NCBI GenBank assembly: GCA_945870425.1
Contig: CAMBSD010000011.1
Coordinates: forward strand, 35,412-99,411
Source of the DNA: Chitinophaga pinensis
Lineage (GTDB): Bacteria; Bacteroidota; Bacteroidia; UKL13-3
Reading direction: 5' to 3'
DNA: 64,000 nucleotides
This document shows positions 1 through 9,120 of the stretch, one piece after another (within the stretch, counting starts at the first letter, position 1; every line of letters starts with the position of its first letter). Under the pieces are notes generated by a model. That model made no database searches and was not told where the DNA came from. It saw nothing but the letters and a program-made list of their open reading frames with translations. A program made the position numbers and the translations under genes.

Positions 1-804
1 AACGACCAAATGAACAAAGCAGTGAAAGGCTTTGCCGCACGTGATTTCATGCGAACCCGCAGTTACCAGCAACAAGCCATGACCAATGCAAATAACCTTG
101 CTGTTATGCTAAGTTATGTGTTGAAGCAATTACAGGCACAACAACAAAGCGAGCAACAAGGAGAAGGAAAAGGAAAAAAATCGGGTAAGCCAAAATCCGG
201 TAGCGGCAAAGGAAAGGGCAAAGGAAAGGGCAAACCCAGCATGAGCCAAATGAAAAAAATGCAAGAAGAACTAAACAAGCAATTGCGCGAAGGTTTGAAT
301 AAAAATGGAACAGGTGAAAAACCAAATGGTAACAAACCAGGAGGATCGCAAGGTGCAGGTGGCATGAGTTCTGAGAACTTTGCAAGAATGGCCGCCCAAC
401 AGATGGCCATTCGTCAGCAAATGCAAAAAATGCTTCAGCAAATGGATGCGAAAGAAAAAGAACAAATGGGTGGTGGCAAGCAATTAGGTGAGTTGCAGAA
501 AATGATGGAACAAACCGAAAAAGAGTTGTTTAACAAACGCTTAACTTCTGAAACCTTAATGCGTCAGCAAGATATATTAACCCGATTGCTAGAAAGCGAA
601 AAGGCGGAACGAAAGCAAGAACAAGATAATAAGCGCGAAGCAGAACAAGCCAAAGAAAAAGAGCGTAGTTTGCCAGCACCTTCGTTTGATAAATACATCA
701 AACAAAAAAATAAAGAGACCGAATTGATAAAAACGGTGCCTGTTGAAATGCAACCTTATTACATTGAAAAATCAAAGCAATACCTGCAGTCTATTGAAAA
801 ATAA
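1..804 (+). CDS. DUF4175-family protein, C-terminal part (5' end outside window)
   Basis: The frame is open from the first base with no stop, so this is the 3' end of a longer gene. The visible 267 residues match my knowledge of the C-terminus of Bacteroidota DUF4175 proteins: a KGFAxRDFMRTRSYQQQAMT-like opening, a Gln/Lys/Gly-rich low-complexity linker (about residues 40-85), a long charged coiled coil containing MAAQQMAIRQQM, then NKRLTSETLMRQQDILTRLL and a PYYIEKSKQYL end. Family members have N-terminal membrane segments that cannot be seen here. Function is unknown; a cell-envelope role is an inference. The low-complexity linker produces long shadow frames on the opposite strand. Confidence 0.8.
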   Translation, partial: NDQMNKAVKGFAARDFMRTRSYQQQAMTNANNLAVMLSYVLKQLQAQQQSEQQGEGKGKKSGKPKSGSGKGKGKGKGKPSMSQMKKMQEELNKQLREGLNKNGTGEKPNGNKPGGSQGAGGMSSENFARMAAQQMAIRQQMQKMLQQMDAKEKEQMGGGKQLGELQKMMEQTEKELFNKRLTSETLMRQQDILTRLLESEKAERKQEQDNKREAEQAKEKERSLPAPSFDKYIKQKNKETELIKTVPVEMQPYYIEKSKQYLQSIEK

Positions 805-880
805 GGAATATTAAATAGCTGTTGGGAAATTTTATAAATAATATTTTAATTTTACAGAAATAATTTAAACCATAAATGCT

Positions 881-1087
881 ATGAAAAAGATATTAACCAT
901 TGCTTCTTTTGCCCTGATAATAGGTGCTTGTAACAACGAGCCAAAGCTGAACGAAACCGAAGAAAAAGCCGTTCAAACACAACTAGATAAAGACCAAAAA
1001 GCGATGGACTCTTTAGAAAAAGCCATTCAAGAACAAATTGGTGATTTGGATAAAGACACTAGCTTAACCGAAGACACAAAAGAATAA
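881..1087 (+). CDS. small lipoprotein, unknown function
   Basis: A 68-residue protein. Its N-terminus has a Lys-Lys start, a hydrophobic stretch and a lipobox IIGAC (Cys17), so it is predicted to be lipidated and exported. The mature part is short, strongly charged and Glu/Asp/Lys-rich, with heptad-like spacing that suggests a single helix or coiled coil. I recognise no family. It follows the DUF4175 gene by 76 bp on the same strand, so co-transcription is possible but not shown. Confidence 0.7.
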   Translation: MKKILTIASFALIIGACNNEPKLNETEEKAVQTQLDKDQKAMDSLEKAIQEQIGDLDKDTSLTEDTKE

Positions 1088-1185
1088 GAATTGAAAGAAG
1101 TATGCCTTTAATGTAGGACTGCTTTAAATCAATAATACCCTAATCCATTCTAAAATATAAATAAACCATTCAATTTCATTAGCTT

Positions 1186-3378
1186 TTACCAAAACTTAAG
1201 AACCAAATTGCCCATAAAGTTGGTGCCCGCTTGAGGATAATAATAATTATAATCGGTGCGAATGCCTGTTGAACTTATGCCTCCCGGATAGGTTGCACCA
1301 TTTGGCTCATATTTAACATTGAAAATATTATTTATTTGAAGGCCAATGCGGAAAGACTTACATATATTTTTTACTTCGAAATCATAAGTAAATCGAAAAT
1401 CATTAACAAAGAAATCATTTAGTTTTCTGCTTTCACTTTCTGTATTATCTAAATACTGTTTTCCAACATATTTAGAAATAAAATCTACTTCAAAATTCTT
1501 TAAAACTTGATAACTAAATAACGATGATCCTATATAATTAGGCGAATAGGCAATACTCACATCCTTATGAATAACCTGGGTTTGAGGCGCAGTATAATCA
1601 TCACTATTACTCAAATATTCGGTAAACTCCTTAATTCTATTTTGGCTGTATGTAAAGGTAGCTTGCCACTTTAGTTTTTTAAGCAGTTGTAAGCCCGATG
1701 TAATCTCAATTCCCGCACGATAACTATTTGGAACATTTACTCTGTTTGCTGCACCCACATCATTTAGTTGGCCCGTGTTGATTAGCTGGTCATTGTAATC
1801 CATATAATATAGATTCAGACTTAAGGCTGATTTTTTCCAAGTCTTTCTGTAGCCCAATTCATAATTAATTAGCTGCTCTGGTTTAGGTAAGCTTTTATTA
1901 CTTGCTTGTATGATATCACTGCGAACAGGCTCCTTGTTTGCAACTCCTATATAAGCATAAACATTGGCACTTTGCTCAAGTTTATAGGTAAGTCCCGCTT
2001 TAGGGTTGAAAAAATTGAAGGTCAAATTTACATCATAAGGCATATATAAACCGCTGTTTAAATCTTCTCCTTTGGTTTTATAGTCTATCCTTCGTTGCTG
2101 TAAATCAATAAAACCTTCCATTTTAGTACTTAGCTTGTAGCTTGCTTTTGCATAAATATTATAATCTGTTTTGTAAGATTGACCTTCATAAAAATAGTCG
2201 TTGATTTTTCCACCCATAGCATATTGACTCCAAATCAACTCGCCAAAATGTCGCCCATCATATTGATTTAATCCCCCACCAATTGTCAGATTCAACTTAT
2301 TTTTCTCATAAATAAATGAGAAAACAGTACCATAAAAATCATTGTCTAACCAACGCCTACGAACAAAGTTTCCGCTAGTTAATGTATCAAGCACCTTATT
2401 ATTTAAAACAAACAAAGTATCCTTCAATTTATAAGTACTAAACTTATCACCCTCTCTATACTCCTCATAATATCCGCGTCCATAGGTATAGTGCATCCCT
2501 ACATGTGCTTTTAATTGCTTATTGAATTGATACGTATAAAACATTTGATAGTGGTCTTGCTGGTAATTATCCGTTTGATTTGGGTAAGTAAAGTCATTAT
2601 GGGTTCTATTGCCTGATTTAAGTATGTCTTCAGAAACACCATTCCAAGCTTGATACGTTTTTTCTTTTCCCGAAAACACATTGATTTTAAAAATGCTCTT
2701 TTCACCATATCGCGCAGCCGAGACAAAGAAAGATTTCAAATCAGAACTAGCCCTGTCAATAAAACCATCGCTTGCAAGCTTTGACAACCTCGCATCAAAA
2801 GCCCATTTGTTTTCGAGTAAACCCGTACCCGCCTTCATGGTATGTTTCCATGTATTAAAAGAGCCATGACTATTTGATACCTCTGCATATGACTTTGAGT
2901 TTAACGCATCTGTTTGCAAATTAATACTCGCGCCAAAGGCACCAGCCCCATTGCTCGAGGTTCCTACTCCACGTTGTACTTGAATGTTCTGTGAGGATGA
3001 CGCCAAATCGGGCATATTTACCCAATACATTCCATGACTCTCTGCATCATTAATGGGCACACCATTAATGGTCACATTGGTGCGAGTTGGGTCTGTTCCC
3101 CTGATACGAATACCCGTGTAACCTATTCCCGCGCCCGCATCGGAACTAACAACTGTAGAGGGTGTAAGATTTAGCAAAAAAGGTAAATCTTGCCCAAAAT
3201 TTTGTTTGTCGATTTCCTTTTTGTTTAGGTTTTGAAAGGTAATAGGGCTTTTGTTTTGGGCTTTTGTTCCCAAAATTACGACTTCTTGAAGTTCAGTCCT
3301 GGTTTTTGAACTGTCTGTTTGTGCCATGGCAGCTTGACTAATAAGTAACAAGCCCGCTAATCGGTACATGATTTTCAT
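1186..3378 (-). CDS. TonB-dependent outer-membrane receptor, probably for thiamine compounds
   Basis: A 730-residue outer-membrane active transporter powered by TonB. A signal peptide ends near AAMAQ (residue 20). It is followed by a plug domain with LQEVVILGTKAQ, IRIRGTDPTRTNVTINGVPIND and VQRGVGTSSNGAGAFG, and then a 22-strand-type barrel rich in aromatic alternation, ending in LVLKFW with a terminal Trp typical of outer-membrane barrels. No SusD partner or carboxypeptidase-like N-terminal domain is seen. The transcript leader carries a TPP riboswitch (3482-3570), which in Bacteroidota marks thiamine or TPP uptake receptors. The substrate assignment rests on that context, not on the receptor sequence itself. 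Confidence 0.9.
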   Translation of the reverse strand: MKIMYRLAGLLLISQAAMAQTDSSKTRTELQEVVILGTKAQNKSPITFQNLNKKEIDKQNFGQDLPFLLNLTPSTVVSSDAGAGIGYTGIRIRGTDPTRTNVTINGVPINDAESHGMYWVNMPDLASSSQNIQVQRGVGTSSNGAGAFGASINLQTDALNSKSYAEVSNSHGSFNTWKHTMKAGTGLLENKWAFDARLSKLASDGFIDRASSDLKSFFVSAARYGEKSIFKINVFSGKEKTYQAWNGVSEDILKSGNRTHNDFTYPNQTDNYQQDHYQMFYTYQFNKQLKAHVGMHYTYGRGYYEEYREGDKFSTYKLKDTLFVLNNKVLDTLTSGNFVRRRWLDNDFYGTVFSFIYEKNKLNLTIGGGLNQYDGRHFGELIWSQYAMGGKINDYFYEGQSYKTDYNIYAKASYKLSTKMEGFIDLQQRRIDYKTKGEDLNSGLYMPYDVNLTFNFFNPKAGLTYKLEQSANVYAYIGVANKEPVRSDIIQASNKSLPKPEQLINYELGYRKTWKKSALSLNLYYMDYNDQLINTGQLNDVGAANRVNVPNSYRAGIEITSGLQLLKKLKWQATFTYSQNRIKEFTEYLSNSDDYTAPQTQVIHKDVSIAYSPNYIGSSLFSYQVLKNFEVDFISKYVGKQYLDNTESESRKLNDFFVNDFRFTYDFEVKNICKSFRIGLQINNIFNVKYEPNGATYPGGISSTGIRTDYNYYYPQAGTNFMGNLVLKFW

Positions 3379-3409
3379 AAAAAATTTAAATAAATAACGT
3401 TAAACAAAA

Positions 3410-3431
3410 TTGCAGACTAGGGCTGCTGCAA
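3410..3431 (-). terminator. possible expression-platform terminator in riboswitch leader
   Basis: Read on the minus strand, TTGCAG and CTGCAA form a 6-bp stem with a 10-base loop, followed directly by TTTTGTTT. It lies between the TPP aptamer and the receptor start, where a ligand-controlled terminator would be expected. The stem is short, so this is only a candidate; translational control is equally possible. Confidence 0.3.
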
Positions 3432-3481
3432 CCATACTTGTTTACCAATACTCTGTAGAACCGAAACTTTTTTAATGAAGT

Positions 3482-3570
3482 CGGTCTTCTCCCTTCGCAG
3501 GCATTATCCTGTGCAGGTTCAGAGGGTATAATCTCAGGCTGTTTTATTCAAACAACCACCCCTAAAGACG
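3482..3570 (-). promoter_or_regulatory. TPP riboswitch (THI element)
   Basis: Read on the minus strand, the segment contains the hallmark TPP aptamer blocks in order: GGGGTG near the 5' end, CTGAGA, ACCCT, GAACCTG, GGATAATGCC and GCGAAGGGA. GTCTT at the 5' end pairs with AAGAC at the 3' end as helix P1. The aptamer ends about 100 bases before the start codon of the TonB-dependent receptor. The expected logic is that TPP binding lowers receptor expression. Orientation excludes control of the divergent PnuC-like gene. Confidence 0.96.
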
Positions 3571-3630
3571 ATGCAATATTAGGTATTTTTTAATTGATTT
3601 TTATTAATTGTGTATTGGTTGACAGTTTGA

Positions 3631-3712
3631 CGGTTCACAGAAGTTAAAATAGCAGTGAAAGCCCAAGAAAATAATAATGTATTTGCTGTGAACCGAAATA
3701 CCGTGAACCGAA
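3631..3712. repeat. inverted and direct GTGAACCG repeats in divergent intergenic region
   Basis: CGGTTCACAG (3631-3640) is an exact inverted match to CTGTGAACCG (3686-3695), and GTGAACCGAA recurs directly at 3688 and 3703, 15 bases apart. The cluster lies between the riboswitch-controlled receptor and the PnuC-like gene. It could be an operator for a regulator of either direction or a local duplication; no known binding-site family is recognised. Confidence 0.35.
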
Positions 3713-3760
3713 CAACTATATTCATTATAAGAAAACATTCCTTTACTTCGCCACCATAAA

Positions 3761-4351
3761 ATGCTTGCCAACTATTTAAATCCATTTACCATCATTGAGT
3801 GGCTTGGGGTGGTTTTCACCCTACTCTACAATTTGTTTTTAATCCGCGAAAACATTTGGTGTTGGCTCTTTGGCATACTTTGCTCGGCTTGTGGTATCGC
3901 GGTTTTTTACCACACCCAACTGTATGGTCAAATGTTGCTATACCTCTTTTACACGGCCATGGGCTTCTATGGTTTGTGGTATTGGAAACAGGCTGAAAAA
4001 AAACATATCCATATCGTCAACTGGTCCAATCAAAAGCAGGCATTGGTACTAGGCTCTGGAGTCGTGTTAAGCGCTATCAGCTATTTTATTGTAATTAAAA
4101 ATCAATCCAACCTAAGTGTAATGGATATTACATTAACGATATTCTCATTCATAGCCACCTTCAAAGAAACACGAAAAGTGCTAAGTGGTTGGCTTTATTG
4201 GGTGATATTGAACTTACTAAGTGCCTATCTATTCTTTAACAATGGCTTGTTGGGCTATTTTATTTTGAGTTTGGTATATTCGGTGCTATCTGTATATGGT
4301 TATATGGCATGGCGAAAAATCTATTTGAACACAAAAGATGAAAATAAGTGA
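3761..4351 (+). CDS. PnuC-family vitamin transporter (nicotinamide riboside or thiamine type)
   Basis: A 196-residue membrane protein with about seven hydrophobic helices and family-typical aromatic motifs such as FYGLWYW (residues about 67-75) and YMAW near the C-terminus. PnuC-family proteins are facilitators for pyridine nucleosides; Bacteroidota PnuT members carry thiamine. The gene is divergent from a TPP-riboswitch-controlled receptor, which favours thiamine, but no riboswitch precedes this gene itself, so substrate stays open. It overlaps the next gene by 14 bases, suggesting translational coupling. Confidence 0.8.
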   Translation: MLANYLNPFTIIEWLGVVFTLLYNLFLIRENIWCWLFGILCSACGIAVFYHTQLYGQMLLYLFYTAMGFYGLWYWKQAEKKHIHIVNWSNQKQALVLGSGVVLSAISYFIVIKNQSNLSVMDITLTIFSFIATFKETRKVLSGWLYWVILNLLSAYLFFNNGLLGYFILSLVYSVLSVYGYMAWRKIYLNTKDENK

Positions 4352-5768
4352 ATCTAGAATAGTGGCAGGTCTGTTTGTCCTGGTTGGCATCATTCTCTGT
4401 TTGTATGCATTCAATTTGCCAAGCTATTCATTGGAGCTTGGCGATAGCATCAATCATTATTTGTATGCAAAATATGCTTTTGTACACCCTGAAAACTTCC
4501 TAGATTTATGGGCAAAGCCACTCTTTGTTATCCTCTCCTCCCCTTTTGCCACAATAAGTATGGTGGCGGTTTATGTTTTCAATATTGCTTGTACCTTGAC
4601 TACCTGTTTTGCACTATACAAATGCGCCAAAATCCTTGAGATAGAAGAGGCTTGGGCAATACTGCCACTAACGGTTTTCACACCCGTTTACTTTGCCTTA
4701 ATACCAACTGCCTTAACAGAAGTCTTGTGTTCGATGTTTTTAGCTTTCCTGGTTTGGGCATTGCTTAGTAAAAAATATTATTTGGCGGCCATTTTAGCCT
4801 CTATATTGCCCTTTGCACGCCAAGAGGGATATCTTGTATTGCCGATAATGATTGTGCTTCTAACAGCTTTAAAACAATACAAATCTATACCGTTTTTAAT
4901 AACTGGTATCCTAGTTTATTGCATTGCCACTTATATTATGTTGGGTGATGCCTTGTGGTTTATTCACCATCATCCTTATAATCCAGGTAAAAGCGTATAC
5001 GGAAGTGGAAGCTTGCTGCATTTTATAAACGAAAAGGAACGCATTTTTGGGAATTATTATTTCTTTTTGGGGGTGGCTTCATTAGGCATTTATTGTTTTG
5101 TAAATGGATTAAAAATAATTAAGAAAAAAGCAGATTTTGATAAAAATGTAATTGTGTTTTTGCTGCTCATTGGCTTTCCTGTAGCCTTTTTCTCTATTCA
5201 CACTTATATCTGGTGGAAAGGAGTTTCGGGCTCTGCTGGATTAATTCGTGTGATGGGTGTTATTATCCCCTATTGCTCACTAATAGTGGCCTACGGTCTC
5301 TCATTGATTAAAACAAAAGTCTTCTACAGAAACTATCTGTATTATGGTTTTCTGGGCCTGTTTTTCTATAAAATGTACATGGCCTGTTTCATTCCCTTGT
5401 ATAAAAACCTATCAAATACCGAAACACAATTGCTTAACGAGGGTATAGATAAATTAAAGCAAGAAAAGGTTAATTTAAATGGTGCCATATTCTGCTTCGA
5501 CCCTTATGTGGCTTACATTTTAAAGCGCGATCCATTTAACCCAAAAGAAATAAGACAGGGCTGGGATTTGAATAGAGAGCAACCTCATGCATCTATGTAT
5601 AAAAATGATTTGATGATATGGGATTCGCACTTTTACATACCTAGCATTACCCCTATCAAAGACTCTCTTCTTCATAACGACTCCCTTGATTTACTCTTCC
5701 AAAAAGTAGTTACGGACGAATACGATAGCAGCATAAAACATGAGGTTTTTATTGTGAGGAGGAAGTAG
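4338..5768 (+). CDS. multi-pass membrane protein, GT-C glycosyltransferase-like
   Basis: A 476-residue protein with about ten transmembrane helices. An acidic residue sits in the first periplasmic loop (LELGDSINHYLYAKY, about residues 32-46), a layout typical of GT-C glycosyltransferases that use polyprenyl-linked sugars. A loop PFARQEG (about 156-162) and a soluble C-terminal tail of about 110 residues follow. I cannot assign donor or acceptor. Its start lies inside the end of the PnuC-like gene, so the two are probably read from one message. The catalytic role is inferred from topology only. Confidence 0.55.
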   Translation: MKISESRIVAGLFVLVGIILCLYAFNLPSYSLELGDSINHYLYAKYAFVHPENFLDLWAKPLFVILSSPFATISMVAVYVFNIACTLTTCFALYKCAKILEIEEAWAILPLTVFTPVYFALIPTALTEVLCSMFLAFLVWALLSKKYYLAAILASILPFARQEGYLVLPIMIVLLTALKQYKSIPFLITGILVYCIATYIMLGDALWFIHHHPYNPGKSVYGSGSLLHFINEKERIFGNYYFFLGVASLGIYCFVNGLKIIKKKADFDKNVIVFLLLIGFPVAFFSIHTYIWWKGVSGSAGLIRVMGVIIPYCSLIVAYGLSLIKTKVFYRNYLYYGFLGLFFYKMYMACFIPLYKNLSNTETQLLNEGIDKLKQEKVNLNGAIFCFDPYVAYILKRDPFNPKEIRQGWDLNREQPHASMYKNDLMIWDSHFYIPSITPIKDSLLHNDSLDLLFQKVVTDEYDSSIKHEVFIVRRK

Positions 5769-5775
5769 TATTAAC

Positions 5776-5814
5776 AAAAAATCCTTGCAGAGTATAGCCC
5801 TACAAGGATTTTTT
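5776..5814. terminator. bidirectional Rho-independent terminator
   Basis: AAAAATCCTTG (5776-5787) pairs with CAAGGATTTTT (5803-5814) around a loop of about 15 bases. T-rich flanks on both strands let it serve both the upstream + strand gene and the convergent - strand DUF3108 gene. Confidence 0.85.
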
Positions 5815-5832
5815 CATTTAATGTTTTTTTTA

Positions 5833-6648
5833 TTATTTAATCTTAGAAGTAGTTGGGTTTTTTAAATTTTTATAGTCAGTTAAAGTCATGGCCACGGCAC
5901 CAACAAAAATCTCAGATTCTACTTTCAATACAATGTGGTTATCATCATCGCTTACCCAAATGGTTAGGGCATCTTCGTTTTTAAAGAAATCCCCAGTCTT
6001 AACCTGTGGTCTAATTTTGATAGCGTTAAACTTACCTGCATCTATTTTCACAACCTCTTTACCCAAGTATTTTATGGCATAGTTATACACCTTACCATCC
6101 ATATAAAACACAGTTGGATAAGTGTCCCCAACTTTGGCATTTTTTACATCCCAAACACGAGTCCAGTAATACACAGAAAGCAAGTCTTGCACTTGGTTAG
6201 ACACGTTGTCTATAGATGCTTTTTTAGCATTAATTTTATTTGCATCTCTATCAAACAAAGCAAAGTCAGAATCGCGGTATTTACCTTCTTCTACTTTTTT
6301 GGTATATTTCAAAGGTACCAAGTACTCCTCGTCCATATAGGTTTCGTAATCATTTCTTACTTTGTTGTACAGGAAATCTATAGATCCCGAAGATTTAGCT
6401 GATGCCTTGATATTAAAAGTTCTGCGGCCATTAACCAATACAGGTTCGTTTTGTATTTCTAAAGTTGCATAACCAGCATTAAAGGGTCCATAGTGCATAC
6501 GGTATTGCAATTTCTCACCGTAGGTAAAAGCAAAATTGCTAACCTTTACTTGATTATCATTCTTTACTTTGGGCAATTGCACCGAATAGCTTTTAAAGCT
6601 ATATAGGCCAATGAATAAAACAGCAAGGTACTTAATACTAGTTTTCAT
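5833..6648 (-). CDS. DUF3108 domain protein, exported
   Basis: About 271 residues from the ATG at 6648; an upstream in-frame TTG at 6666 would only add MQITLI-equivalent codons before a good signal peptide (MKTSIKYLAVLFIGLYSFKS). The mature protein contains FAFTYGEKLQYRMHYGPFNAGYATLEI, trimmed here as the FxxGExLxYxxxYGxxxAGxA pattern of DUF3108, and a beta-rich remainder ending in a DTLTIWVSDD-like ADALTIWVSDDDN segment. The family is periplasmic or outer-membrane associated and of unknown function. The gene is monocistronic between two terminator or gap regions. Confidence 0.8.
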   Translation of the reverse strand: MKTSIKYLAVLFIGLYSFKSYSVQLPKVKNDNQVKVSNFAFTYGEKLQYRMHYGPFNAGYATLEIQNEPVLVNGRRTFNIKASAKSSGSIDFLYNKVRNDYETYMDEEYLVPLKYTKKVEEGKYRDSDFALFDRDANKINAKKASIDNVSNQVQDLLSVYYWTRVWDVKNAKVGDTYPTVFYMDGKVYNYAIKYLGKEVVKIDAGKFNAIKIRPQVKTGDFFKNEDALTIWVSDDDNHIVLKVESEIFVGAVAMTLTDYKNLKNPTTSKIK

Positions 6649-6738
6649 AATAAGAGTGATTTGCAAACCTTATACCAAATCTACAAAAATAGTATTGAGA
6701 AAATATATTATTATTAAAGTTTGCTGATAACAAGCCGT

Positions 6739-7695
6739 TTATGCTTTTCTTGAAATGGCTTTCAATGCAGCGTCCACGATGTTGCTTTTGTCTAAACCAT
6801 ATTTAACCATCAACTCATCAGGCGTTCCGCTCTCTCCAAAACTGTCGTTTACCGCCACATACTCGATTGGTGCTGGATAATGCATAGCCAAAACTTGGGC
6901 TACGCTATCCCCAAGACCTCCATTCATTTGGTGTTCTTCGGCAGTTACCACACAACGGGTTTTCCTAACCGAATTCAAAATAGCATCTACATCCAAAGGC
7001 TTGATGGTGTGAATATTTATTACGTCCGCGCTAATGCCTTTTTCAGCAAGGATATGACCTGCTTCTATGGCTTTCCATACAAGATGACCTGTAGCAAAAA
7101 TCGACACGTCTGTTCCTTCACTTAGTATTAATGCTTTGCCAATTTCAAATTTGGCGTTAGCATCCGTAAAATTAGGAACTGCTGGGCGACCAAATCTTAA
7201 GTAAACAGGTCCGTTTAAATCAGCAATGGCAAGGGTCGCGGCTTTAGTTTGGTTAAAATCACAAGGGTTGATAACCGTCATGCCGGGAAGCATTTTCATC
7301 ATTCCAATGTCTTCCAATATTTGATGCGTGGCACCATCTTCACCCAAAGTAATACCCGCATGTGAAGCACAAATCTTTACGTTCTTTCCGCTATAGGCGA
7401 TGGACTGACGTATTTGGTCATACACACGGCCTGTACTAAAATTGGCAAATGTGCCCGTAAAAGGAATCCATCCTCCAATGGTTAAGCCTGCTGCAATGCC
7501 CATCATATTTGCCTCGGCTATACCCACTTGGAAAAATCTTTCTGGAAAATCTTTTTTGAAAGCGTCCATTTTTAATGAGCCAATTAAGTCGGCACAAAGT
7601 GCCACTGTTCTTGGGTTTGATTTACCTAATTCGTGCAATCCTTCACCAAATCCGCTGCGCGTATCTTTTACATTTTGTACTTCAAAAGTTTTCAT
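6739..7695 (-). CDS. transketolase, C-terminal subunit (split enzyme)
   Basis: A 318-residue protein covering the pyrimidine-binding and C-terminal domains of transketolase. Visible motifs are FFQVGIAEANMMGIAAGL with the catalytic Glu that activates TPP, SHAGITLGEDGATHQ, and VYLRFGRP. It must pair with the N-terminal subunit at 9121-9966 to transfer two-carbon units in the pentose phosphate pathway. Split transketolases are known in many bacteria and archaea. Here the halves are separated by a secreted VWA protein gene. It uses TPP, linking it to the thiamine-uptake genes nearby. Confidence 0.93.
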   Translation of the reverse strand: MKTFEVQNVKDTRSGFGEGLHELGKSNPRTVALCADLIGSLKMDAFKKDFPERFFQVGIAEANMMGIAAGLTIGGWIPFTGTFANFSTGRVYDQIRQSIAYSGKNVKICASHAGITLGEDGATHQILEDIGMMKMLPGMTVINPCDFNQTKAATLAIADLNGPVYLRFGRPAVPNFTDANAKFEIGKALILSEGTDVSIFATGHLVWKAIEAGHILAEKGISADVINIHTIKPLDVDAILNSVRKTRCVVTAEEHQMNGGLGDSVAQVLAMHYPAPIEYVAVNDSFGESGTPDELMVKYGLDKSNIVDAALKAISRKA

Positions 7696-7713
7696 ATAAC
7701 GTGTATTCTGTTT

Positions 7714-9108
7714 TTAATAAAAAGTAATATTTGTTGCTGTTCCCGAGCTAATTTTAAATTGTCTTTCAAAGGTATTATTACTTCGGGTAGCACCTTTGGC
7801 TCTGTATATTATTTTATAATCTCCCGGCTGCATTACTGCTATGTGCTTTCTGGTTTCTATGGGTAACTTACACACCCAAACCATCTCATTTCGCACCATT
7901 TGATAGACATCAGCATAATAGTCTGAAAGGTTATAGTTTAAAACCAATTTGCCTGGCTGAGGAATTTGCATCGTGGTAACAGTACTTTGATCCACCGATA
8001 CATCTTTGAAAAGCATACGAGGTAATGTGAGAACCTCTATATCGTATCTTCCAACAATGTATTTCTCTTTGGCATTGGCATCTTGCACATGCAGTGTTTT
8101 ATGGTCACCCGCCTTGCGGGTAATGAATTGTAACTTGTCGTATTGAGTTAATCCATCTACGCGTAGCATGAGCTCTCCTTGGGGTGCATCTACTGCTATG
8201 GTAGTGTGTTTTCCTGGTGTCATGCTGATATTCTCTTTTACAACAGGAGGAATGGTATGAATCACCATGCGGTATTTGTAAATAGGGTCTAACTGAACGG
8301 TATCAGGGTTTCCTCGCTCATTGATGGTGTGCATGTAATTATACATCAATTGCTTGCTATCCATGTCATAAAAACTCATGTTCACATTGCTTTCGGTAGG
8401 TTTGCTATACACATCCAAAAGGTTTACAGTGGCAGTAGTGTTGTTCAATGCCTGAGAAATAACCACATTCAACACATTGTTAAAATCTTCTTCTGTATTG
8501 GCATCATAATACCTACCTACACATTCAAAAGCTTTCCTAAAATCATCTGTGGAACCCAAACCAATGATAAAAGGCTTTAGCACGACTCCTTGGCTTTGAA
8601 GCGCTTCTGAAACCGCACAAGGATCTCCGGCACATTCTTCAATACCATCGGTAATTAAAATTATAATATTTCTAGTATAGGGTTCTTTTGGAAAATCATA
8701 TGCGGCTTGCTGGAGCGAATAGGCTATTAATGTTGTTCCTTTAGGAGTTATGGATGCTATTTTTTTCTTTACTTCTTCGTGGTTTTTTTCGCGAAAAGGA
8801 ACCTCCAGCCTGGTATCGCGGCAATCTCTTTTTTGCGGGGGACTTGTGTGTCCATACACACGAAGGGCTATTTCAACATTCTTAGCGTTTACAAGGCTAT
8901 CCACAATTTTTGAAAGAAGTCTTTTGGCCACATTAATCCTAAAATCTTTATCCATACGGGCATACATACTTCCAGAGCCATCCAACAAAAACAAAATGCG
9001 CGTTTTAGTGGGACGCAAAGCCTGTTGTGCCGATGTCCTGAAACCAATAAGTACCAATACTAGGCAAACAAAAAAGCTTAGCTTGTAAAAAATAGCGTTG
9101 TTTTTCAA
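7714..9108 (-). CDS. secreted von Willebrand factor A domain protein
   Basis: 464 residues starting at a TTG codon; the next in-frame Met lies beyond the metal site, so TTG is required. A signal peptide ends at about RTSAQ (residue 28). The VWA domain follows, with MIDAS residues DGSGS (43-47), TPKGTT (121-126) and ITDG (152-155). Residues from about 230 form beta-rich, carboxypeptidase-regulatory-like modules. MIDAS domains bind protein ligands through Mg2+. It sits 18 bp and 12 bp from the two transketolase halves on the same strand, so it is probably co-transcribed although no shared function is apparent. Confidence 0.85.
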   Translation of the reverse strand: MKNNAIFYKLSFFVCLVLVLIGFRTSAQQALRPTKTRILFLLDGSGSMYARMDKDFRINVAKRLLSKIVDSLVNAKNVEIALRVYGHTSPPQKRDCRDTRLEVPFREKNHEEVKKKIASITPKGTTLIAYSLQQAAYDFPKEPYTRNIIILITDGIEECAGDPCAVSEALQSQGVVLKPFIIGLGSTDDFRKAFECVGRYYDANTEEDFNNVLNVVISQALNNTTATVNLLDVYSKPTESNVNMSFYDMDSKQLMYNYMHTINERGNPDTVQLDPIYKYRMVIHTIPPVVKENISMTPGKHTTIAVDAPQGELMLRVDGLTQYDKLQFITRKAGDHKTLHVQDANAKEKYIVGRYDIEVLTLPRMLFKDVSVDQSTVTTMQIPQPGKLVLNYNLSDYYADVYQMVRNEMVWVCKLPIETRKHIAVMQPGDYKIIYRAKGATRSNNTFERQFKISSGTATNITFY

Positions 9109-9120
9109 GGTTTATTTAAA

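Noticed and set aside
104..483. Three long minus-strand open frames opposite the DUF4175 gene
   Set aside because: They arise from the Lys/Gln-rich low-complexity codons of the real gene and encode Phe/Leu/Cys-rich nonsense without start context or homology.
3579..3785. Minus-strand frame of 68 residues between receptor and PnuC-like gene
   Set aside because: It overlaps the riboswitch-side spacer and the pnuC start; composition and absence of motifs suggest a chance frame.
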